Shown here: positions 23,820 to 31,591 of the stretch, piece by piece
Numbering within the stretch: position 1 is the first letter of the stretch
Layout of the letters: every line of letters begins with the position of its first letter
From: Planctomycetaceae bacterium
GTDB lineage: Bacteria > Planctomycetota > Phycisphaerae > SM23-33
Direction: 5' to 3'
NCBI GenBank assembly: GCA_021371965.1
Contig: JAJFVE010000193.1
Span: forward strand, 1 to 31,591
Length of the DNA: 31,591 nt
Position numbers and translations under genes: made by a program
Notes under the pieces: model-generated
The model's database searches: none
Told to the model about the DNA's origin: nothing
The model's input: only the letters and a program-made list of their open reading frames with translations

Positions 23820-25189
23820 GTCCTTCCGTCCTCATCATCTGCGCCCGATTTCCGCCGGTGAATGTCAGTTCCATCCATCGCACCGTCGCCCTGTGCCGTC
23901 ATCTTATCGCCGCCGGCCACCGTACGACCGTGCTGACCATGCCGCCGCTGAACGGTCAGCTGGTCGACCCGACGCTGCTGTCGCGGGTGCCTGGGGCCGT
24001 CGAGATTGTGGCCGTGCGGCCGTGGCTGCAGAAATGGATCACGAACGAGGGCAAACGGGCGGCCGGCCCCGAGCAGGCGACCGCGTCAAAGCCCGCAGCG
24101 GAAAGTGACCTTCCGCCAAGTCTGCGAAGCTGGGCCTCGTGGTGGCTGCGCACGCCGGACAAGTGGACGCCGTGGTTGGCGCCCGCCCTGCGCCGGATCT
24201 TGCGGTATGCCCGCACCAACCGCCTCGACGTGATCTACTCCACCGCCCCGGTCTGGACGGCGCACCTGGTGGCGATGGCCGCGGCGGCGCGGCTGAAACT
24301 GCCCTGGGTTGCCGACTGCCGCGACCCGTGGCACGCCAACCCCTTCCGCCGCTTCCCTCACGCGGCGCACCGCCGGCTGGACGCGGCGCTGGAACGCCAC
24401 ATGGTCAACCGCGCCTGGCGCGTCATCTGCAACACTCAAGGCGCCGCCGATGATTTTGCGCGTCGCTTTCCGGATCGCGCCGGGAGTTTCGTCGCCATTC
24501 CCAACGGCTACGACGCCGATGACGTCGCCGCGGCGCTGGCGGAGCCGGATCGGAGCGACGACGGTCTCTGCCGCCTCGTCCATACGGGCAATTTCTACGG
24601 CGCTCGCTCGCCGAGGCCGCTGCTGGCGGCGATGGCGCTGCTGGGGCGGCGGCGACCCGACCTGCGCAGCCGCGTGCGCCTGGTGCAGATCGGGCTGGAC
24701 AGCTACCAGGACCAACCGCTGTCAGACCTGGCGCGCCAGTGCGGTGCGGGCGACATGATCGAAGTGGCCGGCACGATGCCTCATGCGCGGGCCTTGCAGG
24801 CGGTGCGCCAGGCGGACGTGGCGGTTGTGGTCGGGCACGATGGTCCCGGCAGCGACCTGCAGATTCCGCGCAAGTTCTACGAGTACATCGGGCTGGGCAA
24901 GAGCGTCCTGGTGACCGGCGGCAGCTGCGCTGGAATCACGCAGCTTCTGGCCGGGCGCAGCCGCGAGTCGATCTGGATGATTCCCGAGCAGTCCGACTGC
25001 GGCAAGTTGGCCGACGCAATCGAACAGATCGTCGTGCAGTGGCAGGGCGGGCGTCTGGCCGGGCGGGAAGATCTACGCACCGACTTCACGTCGGAAGTGA
25101 TGGCTCAGCGGATCCGCCGCGTACTGGTCGAGGCCGTCATGGCGTCGGCGGAGCCCGATATGACGGCCGCAGGAGGGGAACTGTCATGA
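23816..25189 (+). CDS. Family 4-type glycosyltransferase
   Basis: This 457-residue protein has a GT-B fold: the N-terminal domain starts VLIICARFPPVNVSSIHRT with LIAAGHRTTVLT, has IYSTAPVWTAHLVAM and WVADCRDPWHANPF, then IPNGYDADD at the domain junction and a C-terminal domain with LVHTGNFYGARSPRPLLAA and IPRKFYEYIGLGKSVLVTGG as the donor site. It is like cytoplasmic WbuB-type transferases of O-antigen clusters. The ATG at 23816 has GGAGGGG about seven bases upstream and overlaps the flippase stop (ATGA); a far longer open frame runs back across the flippase gene but is a shadow. Donor sugar and linkage are unknown. Confidence 0.9.
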   Translation: MSPSVLIICARFPPVNVSSIHRTVALCRHLIAAGHRTTVLTMPPLNGQLVDPTLLSRVPGAVEIVAVRPWLQKWITNEGKRAAGPEQATASKPAAESDLPPSLRSWASWWLRTPDKWTPWLAPALRRILRYARTNRLDVIYSTAPVWTAHLVAMAAAARLKLPWVADCRDPWHANPFRRFPHAAHRRLDAALERHMVNRAWRVICNTQGAADDFARRFPDRAGSFVAIPNGYDADDVAAALAEPDRSDDGLCRLVHTGNFYGARSPRPLLAAMALLGRRRPDLRSRVRLVQIGLDSYQDQPLSDLARQCGAGDMIEVAGTMPHARALQAVRQADVAVVVGHDGPGSDLQIPRKFYEYIGLGKSVLVTGGSCAGITQLLAGRSRESIWMIPEQSDCGKLADAIEQIVVQWQGGRLAGREDLRTDFTSEVMAQRIRRVLVEAVMASAEPDMTAAGGELS

Positions 25190-26571
25190 TCTTCAATCTT
25201 CGAGCGGCCATCATGACTGTGGTGGGAATGGTCTGCTTCGGCGTGGCGATCCGCCGTCCGTACAAGGGGCTGTTGCTGCTGGCGATTCTGTACTTCTTCC
25301 GCCCGGACTTGTGGGGCGCTGAGACCTGGTGTCGTCCGGTGTTATGGGTGACGCTGGCGATCTTGATCGGGACCCTCCTCGACGGTGGCACAAACCGCAG
25401 CCTTCTGGGCCGGGCGCCGGGGGAGCCCAGCCGCACGGGCGTGCTCCTGATGTGGCTGGGCCCGCTGCTGGTCATGTACTTCGCCTCGATCCTGACCGGG
25501 CCGCTGTTTGGCGAGCAGGGCTGGCTGTTCCTCCAGGAAATCTACAAGATCTTCGTCGTCGCATTCCTGATTGTGCGCCTGTGCGACACGCCGGCCAAAC
25601 TGGCGGGCTTTCTGATGGCCGTTGTCGTCGGCTCGCTCTGGTACGTGAAGGTCTGTGTCATCGGCTGGGCGATGATAGGCTTTGCCGACATGGTTCGCAT
25701 CGACGCGGCTGCCGGGCAAGGCGGCGGGTCCAACCACATTGCCTGGGCACTGTCGGCAATACTTCCGGCCGTTCTGTACCTGGTGTTCAAAGGGCGTGGC
25801 TGGCGTCGTCAGGCCGCTATCGCCGCAGTGCCTGCCTACATGCTGGCCGTTGTGGCGACCGGTTCGCGCGGCGGGCTGGTGTGCATGGCCGTGGCCGTCG
25901 TCGTGACGATGGTCGTCTTGCGCCGCACGATTTGGCTGATCGCGATGACGCTGACGCTGGCGATGGCCTTGCCGATGATGCCTGCCGCACGGGTCCAACG
26001 CGCCGAAACCTTGACGATGGATCCCAACAAGATGGATGCCTCTCTGCTCACCCGCTACCAGAACATGAACGCCGGACTCCAGATCATGGGTGACAACCCG
26101 CTGTTCGGCACGGGGCTGGGTTCGTTCCCGATGGCGAAACGAAAGTACATCCGCTTCGACTATGCCGGCGAGTTGTACCACGTGGCGCACAACACGTACA
26201 TCCAGATGGGCTCAGAACTGGGCCTGCCGTTCCTGGCATTCTTCCTGGCCATGAATGTCTTCGTGCTCATCCGCCTGCGGCGGCGGCAGTGGCGAGGGCT
26301 CTCGGACGAAGACCAGCAGCGCATGGAATGGGTGCGCGTTTCGATGATCGGGGCGATCGTCGTCACGCTCGTGAACATGATCAAGAGCGACATGGCGCGA
26401 TGGGATATCTTCTGGTGGTTCTACGCGATCGGCCTGGGATACCACGCCCTCCGCCTGCAATACGAGGCGCGAGCGACGGCCGCGGCGGCTCCTGAACGCA
26501 TGCTCCCGCAGCCGGGCCAGGCTCGTCGAGGACGCTTTGCCCCGGCCACTGCGCCGGCGATGACGCGCTGA
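25186..26571 (+). CDS. O-antigen polymerase/ligase family membrane protein (Wzy/WaaL-like)
   Basis: This 461-residue membrane protein has roughly ten hydrophobic segments and the Wzy_C-type features: TGSRGG (225-230) in the middle, then a large extracytoplasmic loop with DNPLFGTGLGSFP and HNTYIQMGSELGLP (H335), followed by membrane helices. These loops hold the catalytic arginine and histidine in polymerases and O-antigen ligases. It could polymerise the repeat unit or transfer the glycan to an acceptor; it also recalls the exosortase-associated O-glycosylation ligase family (TIGR03097-like). The ATG at 25186 has AGGAGGGG upstream and overlaps the previous stop (ATGA). It is the only polymerase candidate here. 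Confidence 0.9.
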   Translation: MIFNLRAAIMTVVGMVCFGVAIRRPYKGLLLLAILYFFRPDLWGAETWCRPVLWVTLAILIGTLLDGGTNRSLLGRAPGEPSRTGVLLMWLGPLLVMYFASILTGPLFGEQGWLFLQEIYKIFVVAFLIVRLCDTPAKLAGFLMAVVVGSLWYVKVCVIGWAMIGFADMVRIDAAAGQGGGSNHIAWALSAILPAVLYLVFKGRGWRRQAAIAAVPAYMLAVVATGSRGGLVCMAVAVVVTMVVLRRTIWLIAMTLTLAMALPMMPAARVQRAETLTMDPNKMDASLLTRYQNMNAGLQIMGDNPLFGTGLGSFPMAKRKYIRFDYAGELYHVAHNTYIQMGSELGLPFLAFFLAMNVFVLIRLRRRQWRGLSDEDQQRMEWVRVSMIGAIVVTLVNMIKSDMARWDIFWWFYAIGLGYHALRLQYEARATAAAAPERMLPQPGQARRGRFAPATAPAMTR

Positions 26572-27695
26572 TGAGCAACACCGAGTTACAATCGAAGCAG
26601 CCGCTGCACGTGTTGCACGTGGTGAGCCAGTTCGGTCGCGGCGGCATGGAAATGGCCCTGGCGCGCGTGACGCGGGCTCTCTCGGGCATGGGGATTCGCC
26701 ATAGCATCGTGGCGATAGGAACAAGTCAAGACGCGGCCGAACTGCTGCCTCCGGAGGTGCCGCTGTACTGCCTCGGCGCCGGCCGGCGCGACTGGAGGCT
26801 TCCGCTGCGTCTGTGGCGTCTGATCTGTCGCATTGGCCCCGACGTCATCCACGCCCGCAACTGGGGCGCCTTGCCGGACGTGGCGACAGCGCGTCTGCTG
26901 ACCGCCCGCGTGCCGCTGATCTTCAGCCTGCATGGGTGGTCGAACCTGACTCACATGCCGCTGCGGCGGCGCGTGGCGTTTACGCTGGTCGCGGCGACGG
27001 CCACGCGGCTGTTCGCCGTCAGTTCAGAACTGCAGCAGGTACTGCAGGAACGCTTCTCGTGGCGGGCGGCGAGCATTCCGGTCATCCCTAACGGCGTCGA
27101 TACCGGATTATTCCGCCCCGCCGGATCGCCTCGCTCCGAGGGTGGGGCGGTGATCGTCGGCACGGCAGGGGGGCTGCGGGCCATCAAGAATCATGCCCTG
27201 CTGATTCGCTCGTGCGCTGCCTTGGCGGCGCGGGGGTTGGACATCGAACTCCGCATCGCCGGCAAGGGAGAGCTGCAAAATGACCTGGCGGCTCTGGCAC
27301 AGACACTTGGATTCGCCGCCCGCCTGACATTGGCCGGCAACCTTGAGGACGTGCCCTCGTTCCTGCGCGGCCTGGATATCTTCGCCCTGTCCAGTTACAG
27401 CGAGGGGCACCCCAACGCTCTGCTGGAAGCGATGGCCTGCGCTTTGCCCAGCGTGGCCACGGCCGTCGGCAGCGTCCGAGAAGTGCTCGAGGGCGGACGC
27501 TATGGCCGACTGGTTCCCTCCGACGATACCGACGCCATGGCCGCCGCAATTGCCTCCCTGGCTGGTAACCGGGAACTTCGCCTTCGCCTGGGGCAAGAGG
27601 CCCGCCAGCACGTCTGCCGCAACTACGGAATGGAACGCATGGCGGCTGCCTATGCGGAACTATATCGTCGCACGGCCGCCGGTGCTGCAACATGA
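26571..27695 (+). CDS. Family 4 glycosyltransferase of exosortase EPS type
   Basis: This 374-residue GT-B enzyme resembles the second sugar transferase of exosortase EPS loci (TIGR03088-like): LHVVSQFGRGGMEMALARV near the N-terminus, PDVIHARNWGALPDVATARL, VIPNGVDTGLFRP at the hinge, GTAGGLRAIKNHALLI, and the GT4 donor motif SEGHPNALLEAMACALP with the EX7E pair. It would add one sugar from a nucleotide donor to the lipid-linked unit on the cytoplasmic side. Start and previous stop share one base (TGATG). Length is normal for the family. Confidence 0.92.
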   Translation: MSNTELQSKQPLHVLHVVSQFGRGGMEMALARVTRALSGMGIRHSIVAIGTSQDAAELLPPEVPLYCLGAGRRDWRLPLRLWRLICRIGPDVIHARNWGALPDVATARLLTARVPLIFSLHGWSNLTHMPLRRRVAFTLVAATATRLFAVSSELQQVLQERFSWRAASIPVIPNGVDTGLFRPAGSPRSEGGAVIVGTAGGLRAIKNHALLIRSCAALAARGLDIELRIAGKGELQNDLAALAQTLGFAARLTLAGNLEDVPSFLRGLDIFALSSYSEGHPNALLEAMACALPSVATAVGSVREVLEGGRYGRLVPSDDTDAMAAAIASLAGNRELRLRLGQEARQHVCRNYGMERMAAAYAELYRRTAAGAAT

Positions 27696-28867
27696 AGATA
27701 TTGTCGTTTTCATCCTGTTTTCCCAGCACGGTGGCGCCCAGCGAAGGCATCTTCGTGTTCGACCGGCTCAAGGCGATGTCACAGCACGCGACGTTGCTGG
27801 TGGTGCATCCCATTGCCCGCTGTCCGCTGGTGGGCCCGGTGCGCCGGCCGGCTCGCCTGCCGGCGGAAGAGGTCCTGGGCGGGCTGGGGGTGTTACACCG
27901 CTACTACCGCTATCTGCCGGCGGTCCTGAAACGCTTCGACGGCTGGTTCTACTATCGCGGCCTGCGCCGCTGGGTCACCCAGCGATGCCGCCGTTGGCGG
28001 CCGGATATCCTCGACGCGCACTTCGCCTGGCCCGATGGCGTGGCGGTGAGCCTGCTGGCGAGGCGGCTGGGCCTGCCTTATGTCATCACGCTGCGCGGCA
28101 CCATCAACCCGCGAAAGGACGTTCCCTGCTTCCGCCGGCGGATGGCGGCCGCCTTGCGCGGGGCCGGCGCCGTCATCAGCGTCAGCTCGCCGATGGCTGA
28201 AACGGCCCTCGAAATGGGGGCTGCGCCCGACCGCGTGCACGTGGTCGCCAACGGTGTCGATGCCGAAGTGTTTCAACCGTGTCCCCGCCCCTCGGCGCGA
28301 GCGCGCCTGGGGCTCGACCCGCGACGGCCAACCCTCGTCTGCGTTGCCAGCCTTAAAGCGCCCAAGGGACACGCAGACTTGCTTCATGCCGCCGCCGGCT
28401 TGGCGTGTCAGCCGATGGTCGTGCTGGTTGGCTCGCCGGCGGGCGGGGCCGGCTACGTGCGCTTTTTGCGGGGCCTGGCAGGGCGGCTCGGCATGGGCGA
28501 GAGGCTCAAGATCATCCCAGGCGTGCGGCGTCTGGAGGTGGTCGACTACTTCAATGCGGCCGACATCGCCGTGCTGCCCAGCCATTCCGAGGGCTGCCCG
28601 AACGTGCTGCTGGAGTCGCTGGCCTGTGGCACGCCGCCGGTGGCCACAGCCGTGGGGGGCGTGCGGCAGATCATCCGCGACGGCGACAACGGCCTGGTTG
28701 TGCCGCCAGATAATCCCGCCGCCCTGTCGGCCGCCCTCGAACATGCTCTGACGCGCCAGTGGGACCGCGCCCACCTGCGCCAGTCTGTCATCGCCCGCTC
28801 CTGGGCCGTGGTGGCCCAAGAAGTCATGGAGATTTTTGCCCAAGCAGTCAAAGACAGTAATCGGTGA
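27692..28867 (+). CDS. Family 4 glycosyltransferase
   Basis: This 391-residue GT-B enzyme starts MKILSFSSCFPSTVAPSEG, has ILDAHFAWPDGVAVSLLARR and YVITLRGTINPRK in the N-terminal domain, VVANGVDAEVFQP at the hinge, LVCVASLKAPKGHADLL, and the donor motif SEGCPNVLLESLACGTPPVA with the EX7E glutamates. It is the last gene of the operon; the start overlaps the previous stop by four bases. No terminator follows closely: only a small GATCG/CGATC hairpin without a T-run lies just after the stop, so read-through into the AT-rich spacer is possible. Donor and linkage are unknown. Confidence 0.92.
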   Translation: MKILSFSSCFPSTVAPSEGIFVFDRLKAMSQHATLLVVHPIARCPLVGPVRRPARLPAEEVLGGLGVLHRYYRYLPAVLKRFDGWFYYRGLRRWVTQRCRRWRPDILDAHFAWPDGVAVSLLARRLGLPYVITLRGTINPRKDVPCFRRRMAAALRGAGAVISVSSPMAETALEMGAAPDRVHVVANGVDAEVFQPCPRPSARARLGLDPRRPTLVCVASLKAPKGHADLLHAAAGLACQPMVVLVGSPAGGAGYVRFLRGLAGRLGMGERLKIIPGVRRLEVVDYFNAADIAVLPSHSEGCPNVLLESLACGTPPVATAVGGVRQIIRDGDNGLVVPPDNPAALSAALEHALTRQWDRAHLRQSVIARSWAVVAQEVMEIFAQAVKDSNR

Positions 28868-29023
28868 AAAGGTGATCGGTAATCGATCGAAAGAGCACTC
28901 CAGCAAAAGTTCGGGCTCGCCAGCACTGTCCATTGGTTTTTGCTTATCGGACGCAATTGTTTTATCGGGCGTCACATCTCGCCATAACCCAGATAAACAG
29001 TGACACAAATATCCATAAACAAA

Positions 29024-29071
29024 GGTGTTAAATATAGACGAAGCATGTCTACGATAAATGCCTATAACACC
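29024..29071. repeat. Nested inverted repeat in the AT-rich island
   Basis: GGTGTTA (29024-29030) matches TAACACC (29065-29071) as a reverse complement, and inside it TAGAC (29035-29039) matches GTCTA (29047-29051) around a seven-base loop. The two nested arms could form a cruciform or be an operator. There is no T-run, so it is not a terminator. Confidence 0.45.
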
Positions 29072-29138
29072 ATACGTAAAAATACTTAGGCACTTATCCT
29101 TGTTTCTACTACCTCGGATATAGTACATTTCCTTAAAG

Positions 29139-29161
29139 CCGAAGCTGCTGTCGAGCTTTGG
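29139..29161 (+). other. Small hairpin in the 5' leader of the surface protein gene
   Basis: CCGAAGCT (29139-29146) pairs with AGCTTTGG (29154-29161), one G-U pair included, around a seven-base loop. With the larger hairpin just downstream it gives a structured leader about 100 bases before the start codon. Function unknown. Confidence 0.4.
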
Positions 29162-29170
29162 ACCGAAGTT

Positions 29171-29214
29171 GCGATTCTCCCCCGCCTGCCCGGCCGGAGC
29201 AGGCAGAGAATCGC
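29171..29214 (+). other. Strong hairpin in the 5' leader of the surface protein gene
   Basis: GCGATTCTC (29171-29179) pairs with GAGAATCGC (29206-29214), and inside it GCCTGC (29184-29189) pairs with GCAGGC (29199-29204), with a CCGGCCGGA loop. The 15 base pairs with a small internal loop are stable, but no T-run follows, so it is unlikely to terminate transcription. It may protect the mRNA or be a regulatory fold. Confidence 0.6.
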
Positions 29215-29257
29215 TGGCCCGCCTGAAACTCTTTCGGAACTTTTTAGGAGAGGTGCG

Positions 29258-31591
29258 ATGAGCCCAGCCAATGGCCCCCAGTTCGAGCGACTCGAAGACC
29301 GGCTACTGCTGAGTGTAACTCCGATCCCGACAGGAACATTTCTCGAAACCGGTGGGCAAGCGGTCATGGAGACCGAGAACTTCACGACCAACGTGGCCGG
29401 GACCGGCGCGGGGGCCAGCACGGTCTGGACTTCCACCACGGCCGACAGCGGCTACAGCGGGGCCGCCGCGATGCAGGCCGTGCCCAACGCCAAGGTCAGC
29501 TTGGGCGACAGCCTCGCCGGCGCGCGGCTGGACTATCAGGTCTACTTCAACACGCCCGGCATGTACTACGTCTGGGTCCGCACCGTCGGGGCTACCGGCT
29601 CGGACGACTCGATCAACGCCGGCCTCGACGGCACGGCCGCCACGCTTGGCAAGTGGGGAATGAGCGAGACCACGGGGACCTGGGACTGGAACAACAGCAC
29701 CGTCGACGCCAACGGCTCGTACCGCGTGACGATCAATGTCGCCACGGCCGGCCTGCACACGTTCAACATCTGGATGCGCGAGGACGGCACGGCCGTCGAC
29801 AAGATTGTGCTGACCCAGAACGCCGTCTACGCGCCCAGCGGCGCCGGTCCGGCGGAAAGCGCCCGGGCCGCGGCCAATCAGTCGCCGGTGGCCGTCAATG
29901 ACACCGCCACGACGGAGGCGGGCAAGCCCGTCAGCATCAACGTGCTGGCCAACGACAGCGACGGCGACGGCGACGTCCTCAGCGTCGCCAGCTTCGGCCA
30001 GGGCGCGCATGGCAGCGTGACCGCTGGAACGGACGGCGCGCTGATCTACACGCCGGTGGCAGGCTACGTCGGGGCCGACACGTTCGGCTACACGGTCTCC
30101 GATGGCAACGGCGGGACGGCATCGGCCTCAGTGGCCGTAAATGTCACCGCGGCGCCTGGGGACGGCGCCTTTCTCGCCAGCGGCGGGATGGTCTCGATCG
30201 AGGCGGAAGACTTCACCGCCAAGATCGCCGGCACCGGCGCCGGCGCCAACACCACCTGGACGCCCACGACGGCGCTGGCCGGCTACAGCGGCGCCGGCGC
30301 CCTGCAGGCCCTGCCCAACGCCAAGGTGAGCCTGGGCGACAGCCTGAGCGGCTCGCGTTTGGACTATCAGATCCAGTTCGACGCGCCCGGCACATACTAC
30401 GTGTGGGTCCGCACCATCGGCGCCACTGGCTCCGACGACTCGATCAACGTCGGCCTCGACGGCCAGGCCGTTACGCTGGGCAAGTGGGGCATGATGGACA
30501 CCACCTCGACGTGGGATTGGAACAACAGCGTCAAAGACGCCGGCGGCGGCTACCGCGTGGCGATCAACGTCACCACGGCCGGTGTGCACACGTTCAATAT
30601 CTGGATGCGTGAAGATGGCACGGCAGTCGACAAGATCGTCCTGACGCGCGACGCCACCTACACGCCCACCGGCACGGGCCCGGCCGAAAGCTCCCGCGCG
30701 GGCGGAGCCACCAACGCCGATCCGGTGGCCGTCGATGACGTTGTCAGCGCTACCTGCGGCGTGCCGGTTACCGTCAACGTCCTGTCCAACGACAGCGACC
30801 CCGACGGCGATCTGCTGACAGTCACGGCCAACACCGCGGCCGCTCACGGCACGGTGGTCAAAAACAGCAATGGAACGTTCACGTACACGTCGGCGGCCGG
30901 CTACGTCGGCGCCGACAGCTTCGGCTACACCATCAGCGACGGCAACGGCGGCACGGCCTCGGCCGTGGTGAACCTGACGGTCGCCGCAGCGCCCAATAAC
31001 GCGCCGACCGCTGTCAACGACACGGTCACGACTGCTGAAGATACGCCGGTGACCATCAACGTGCTGGCCAACGACACCGACCTCGACGGCGACGCCCTCA
31101 CCGTCACGGCCAATACGCAGGCTGCTCACGGGACACTGGTCAAGAACAGCAACGGCACATTCACCTACACACCGGCGCTCAATTACAGCGGTTCCGACAG
31201 CTTCAACTACACCGTCAGCGATGGCAAGGGCGGCACGGCCACGGGCGCAGTTGCCATCACGGTCACGCCGGTCAACGATGCGCCGACAGCCGCGGACGAC
31301 ACGGTCACGACCGCCGAAGACACGCCGGTGACCATCAACGTGCTGGCCAACGACACCGACCCCGACGGCGACGCCCTCACCGTCACGGCCAACACGCAGG
31401 CCGCTCATGGAACACTGGTCAAGAACAGCAACGGCATGTTTACATACACGCCGGCGCTCAATTACAGCGGTTCCGACAGCTTCAACTACACCGTCAGCGA
31501 TGGCAAGGGCGGCACGGCCACGGGCGCAGTTGCCATCACGGTCACGCCGGTCAACGATGCGCCGACAGCCGCGAACGACACGGCCACAACG
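29258..31591 (+). CDS. Start of a giant LEPR-XLL type secreted protein with tandem-95-like repeats (runs off the window)
   Basis: The frame is open from ATG 29258 to the window end (778 residues so far); AGGAGAGG lies just upstream. Near the N-terminus FERLEDRLLLS (9-19) matches the LEPR-XLL signature of planctomycete exported proteins. Two similar modules follow at about 33-195 and 309-470, each ending WMREDGTAVDKIVLT and then a PTGTGPAES-like linker; they look like beta-sandwich carbohydrate-binding domains related to the GH115 C-terminal or CBM6/35 type. One cadherin-like repeat lies between them (206-298) and further ones follow from about 486, each with INVLANDTDxDGD-type calcium-binding loops and SDSFNYTVSDGKGGTA. 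The protein is likely secreted and surface-bound. The C-terminus, where a sorting signal would sit, is not in view. Confidence 0.9.
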   Translation, partial: MSPANGPQFERLEDRLLLSVTPIPTGTFLETGGQAVMETENFTTNVAGTGAGASTVWTSTTADSGYSGAAAMQAVPNAKVSLGDSLAGARLDYQVYFNTPGMYYVWVRTVGATGSDDSINAGLDGTAATLGKWGMSETTGTWDWNNSTVDANGSYRVTINVATAGLHTFNIWMREDGTAVDKIVLTQNAVYAPSGAGPAESARAAANQSPVAVNDTATTEAGKPVSINVLANDSDGDGDVLSVASFGQGAHGSVTAGTDGALIYTPVAGYVGADTFGYTVSDGNGGTASASVAVNVTAAPGDGAFLASGGMVSIEAEDFTAKIAGTGAGANTTWTPTTALAGYSGAGALQALPNAKVSLGDSLSGSRLDYQIQFDAPGTYYVWVRTIGATGSDDSINVGLDGQAVTLGKWGMMDTTSTWDWNNSVKDAGGGYRVAINVTTAGVHTFNIWMREDGTAVDKIVLTRDATYTPTGTGPAESSRAGGATNADPVAVDDVVSATCGVPVTVNVLSNDSDPDGDLLTVTANTAAAHGTVVKNSNGTFTYTSAAGYVGADSFGYTISDGNGGTASAVVNLTVAAAPNNAPTAVNDTVTTAEDTPVTINVLANDTDLDGDALTVTANTQAAHGTLVKNSNGTFTYTPALNYSGSDSFNYTVSDGKGGTATGAVAITVTPVNDAPTAADDTVTTAEDTPVTINVLANDTDPDGDALTVTANTQAAHGTLVKNSNGMFTYTPALNYSGSDSFNYTVSDGKGGTATGAVAITVTPVNDAPTAANDTATT
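31002..31591 (+). repeat. Tandem 279-base coding repeats
   Basis: The units 31002-31280, 31281-31559 and a partial unit from 31560 repeat with a period of 279 bases, exactly 93 codons. They encode consecutive cadherin-like domains. The stretch 31172-31294 is identical, over 123 bases, to 31451-31573, including synonymous positions, so duplication or gene conversion is recent. The array continues beyond the window. Such repeats are a risk for assembly collapse. Confidence 0.9.

Larger units (their letters stand above)
28868..29257 (+). promoter_or_regulatory. AT-rich intergenic island before the giant surface protein gene
   Basis: This 390-base gap has no supported gene. Its middle is strikingly AT-rich: 28981-29100 is 35% GC by count, while the flanking genes are far richer in GC. 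It holds an interrupted inverted repeat (29024-29071), a hairpin at 29139-29161, a strong hairpin at 29171-29214 and an AGGAGAGG ribosome site before the ATG at 29258. The AT-rich part is a natural place for a promoter or for a DNA-binding silencer, and the two hairpins near the gene would lie in its 5' untranslated RNA. I could not pick a convincing -35/-10 pair. A small RNA cannot be excluded. Confidence 0.5.

Noticed and set aside
28911..28945. Terminator after the last glycosyltransferase gene
   Set aside because: A TTTTT run occurs near 28937 but no GC-rich stem precedes it; only weak short pairings are possible.
30128..31408. Long open frame on the minus strand opposite the repeat protein
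   Set aside because: It is the antisense shadow of a GC-rich tandem repeat. The plus-strand frame has the LEPR-XLL motif, a ribosome site and coherent domains.
31002..31591. Regular repeats considered as a CRISPR array
   Set aside because: The period is 279 bases, a multiple of three, with continuous coding sequence and no spacers.

Overview
The window is GC-rich and almost entirely coding. It looks like a chromosomal surface-polysaccharide locus of a planctomycete-like bacterium, possibly from the Phycisphaerae side. This rests on three things: the very large protein at the right edge begins with a LEPR-XLL type N-terminal signature (FERLEDRLLLS), a short motif typical of planctomycete surface proteins; the polysaccharide genes match the set that travels with exosortase/PEP-CTERM systems; and gene style and base composition fit. 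No rRNA, tRNA, CRISPR array, transposase or phage gene was seen.

Layout. (1) 2-1896, plus strand: the end of one gene, possibly radical SAM, translationally coupled to a complete radical SAM/SPASM enzyme. (2) 1906-9387, minus strand: in transcription order a GT2 glycosyltransferase, glucose-1-phosphate cytidylyltransferase (rfbF), an extended SDR epimerase/dehydratase, three consecutive sugar C-methyltransferase-like proteins, and a NarL/FixJ response regulator. The sugar genes look like a pathway to a CDP-activated, C-methylated (branched) deoxysugar, although no 4,6-dehydratase or 3-dehydratase is recognisable here. (3) 9551-14042, plus strand: an ATP-grasp ligase, an unrecognised 400-residue protein, a DegT-type PLP protein and a phosphoglycosyl transferase that would start glycan assembly on the lipid carrier. 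(4) 14043-14407: a 365-base leader with a GAAA-capped hairpin and a strong intrinsic terminator placed before the export genes, so an attenuator or riboswitch-like control element is plausible. (5) 14408-28867, plus strand: a compact Wzx/Wzy-type operon, mostly with overlapping stops and starts: Wza-like export lipoprotein, Wzz/GumC-like co-polymerase, ExeA-like ATPase, CpsD-like kinase, FemAB-like acyltransferase, a two-domain fused glycosyltransferase, flippase, GT4, O-antigen polymerase/ligase, and two more GT4 enzymes. (6) 28868-29257: an AT-rich, hairpin-rich intergenic island. (7) 29258 to the window end: the start of a giant secreted protein with two carbohydrate-binding-like modules and tandem about 93-residue calcium-binding-type repeats.

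Working together, the minus-strand genes would supply an unusual nucleotide sugar, the phosphoglycosyl transferase and glycosyltransferases would build the repeat unit, the flippase, polymerase, co-polymerase and kinase would polymerise it, and the Wza-like protein would export it. The repeat-rich protein next door is a good candidate for a surface protein that binds or is anchored with this glycan. No exosortase gene lies in the window.

All family names come from reading the translated sequence and from memory; no database search was run.
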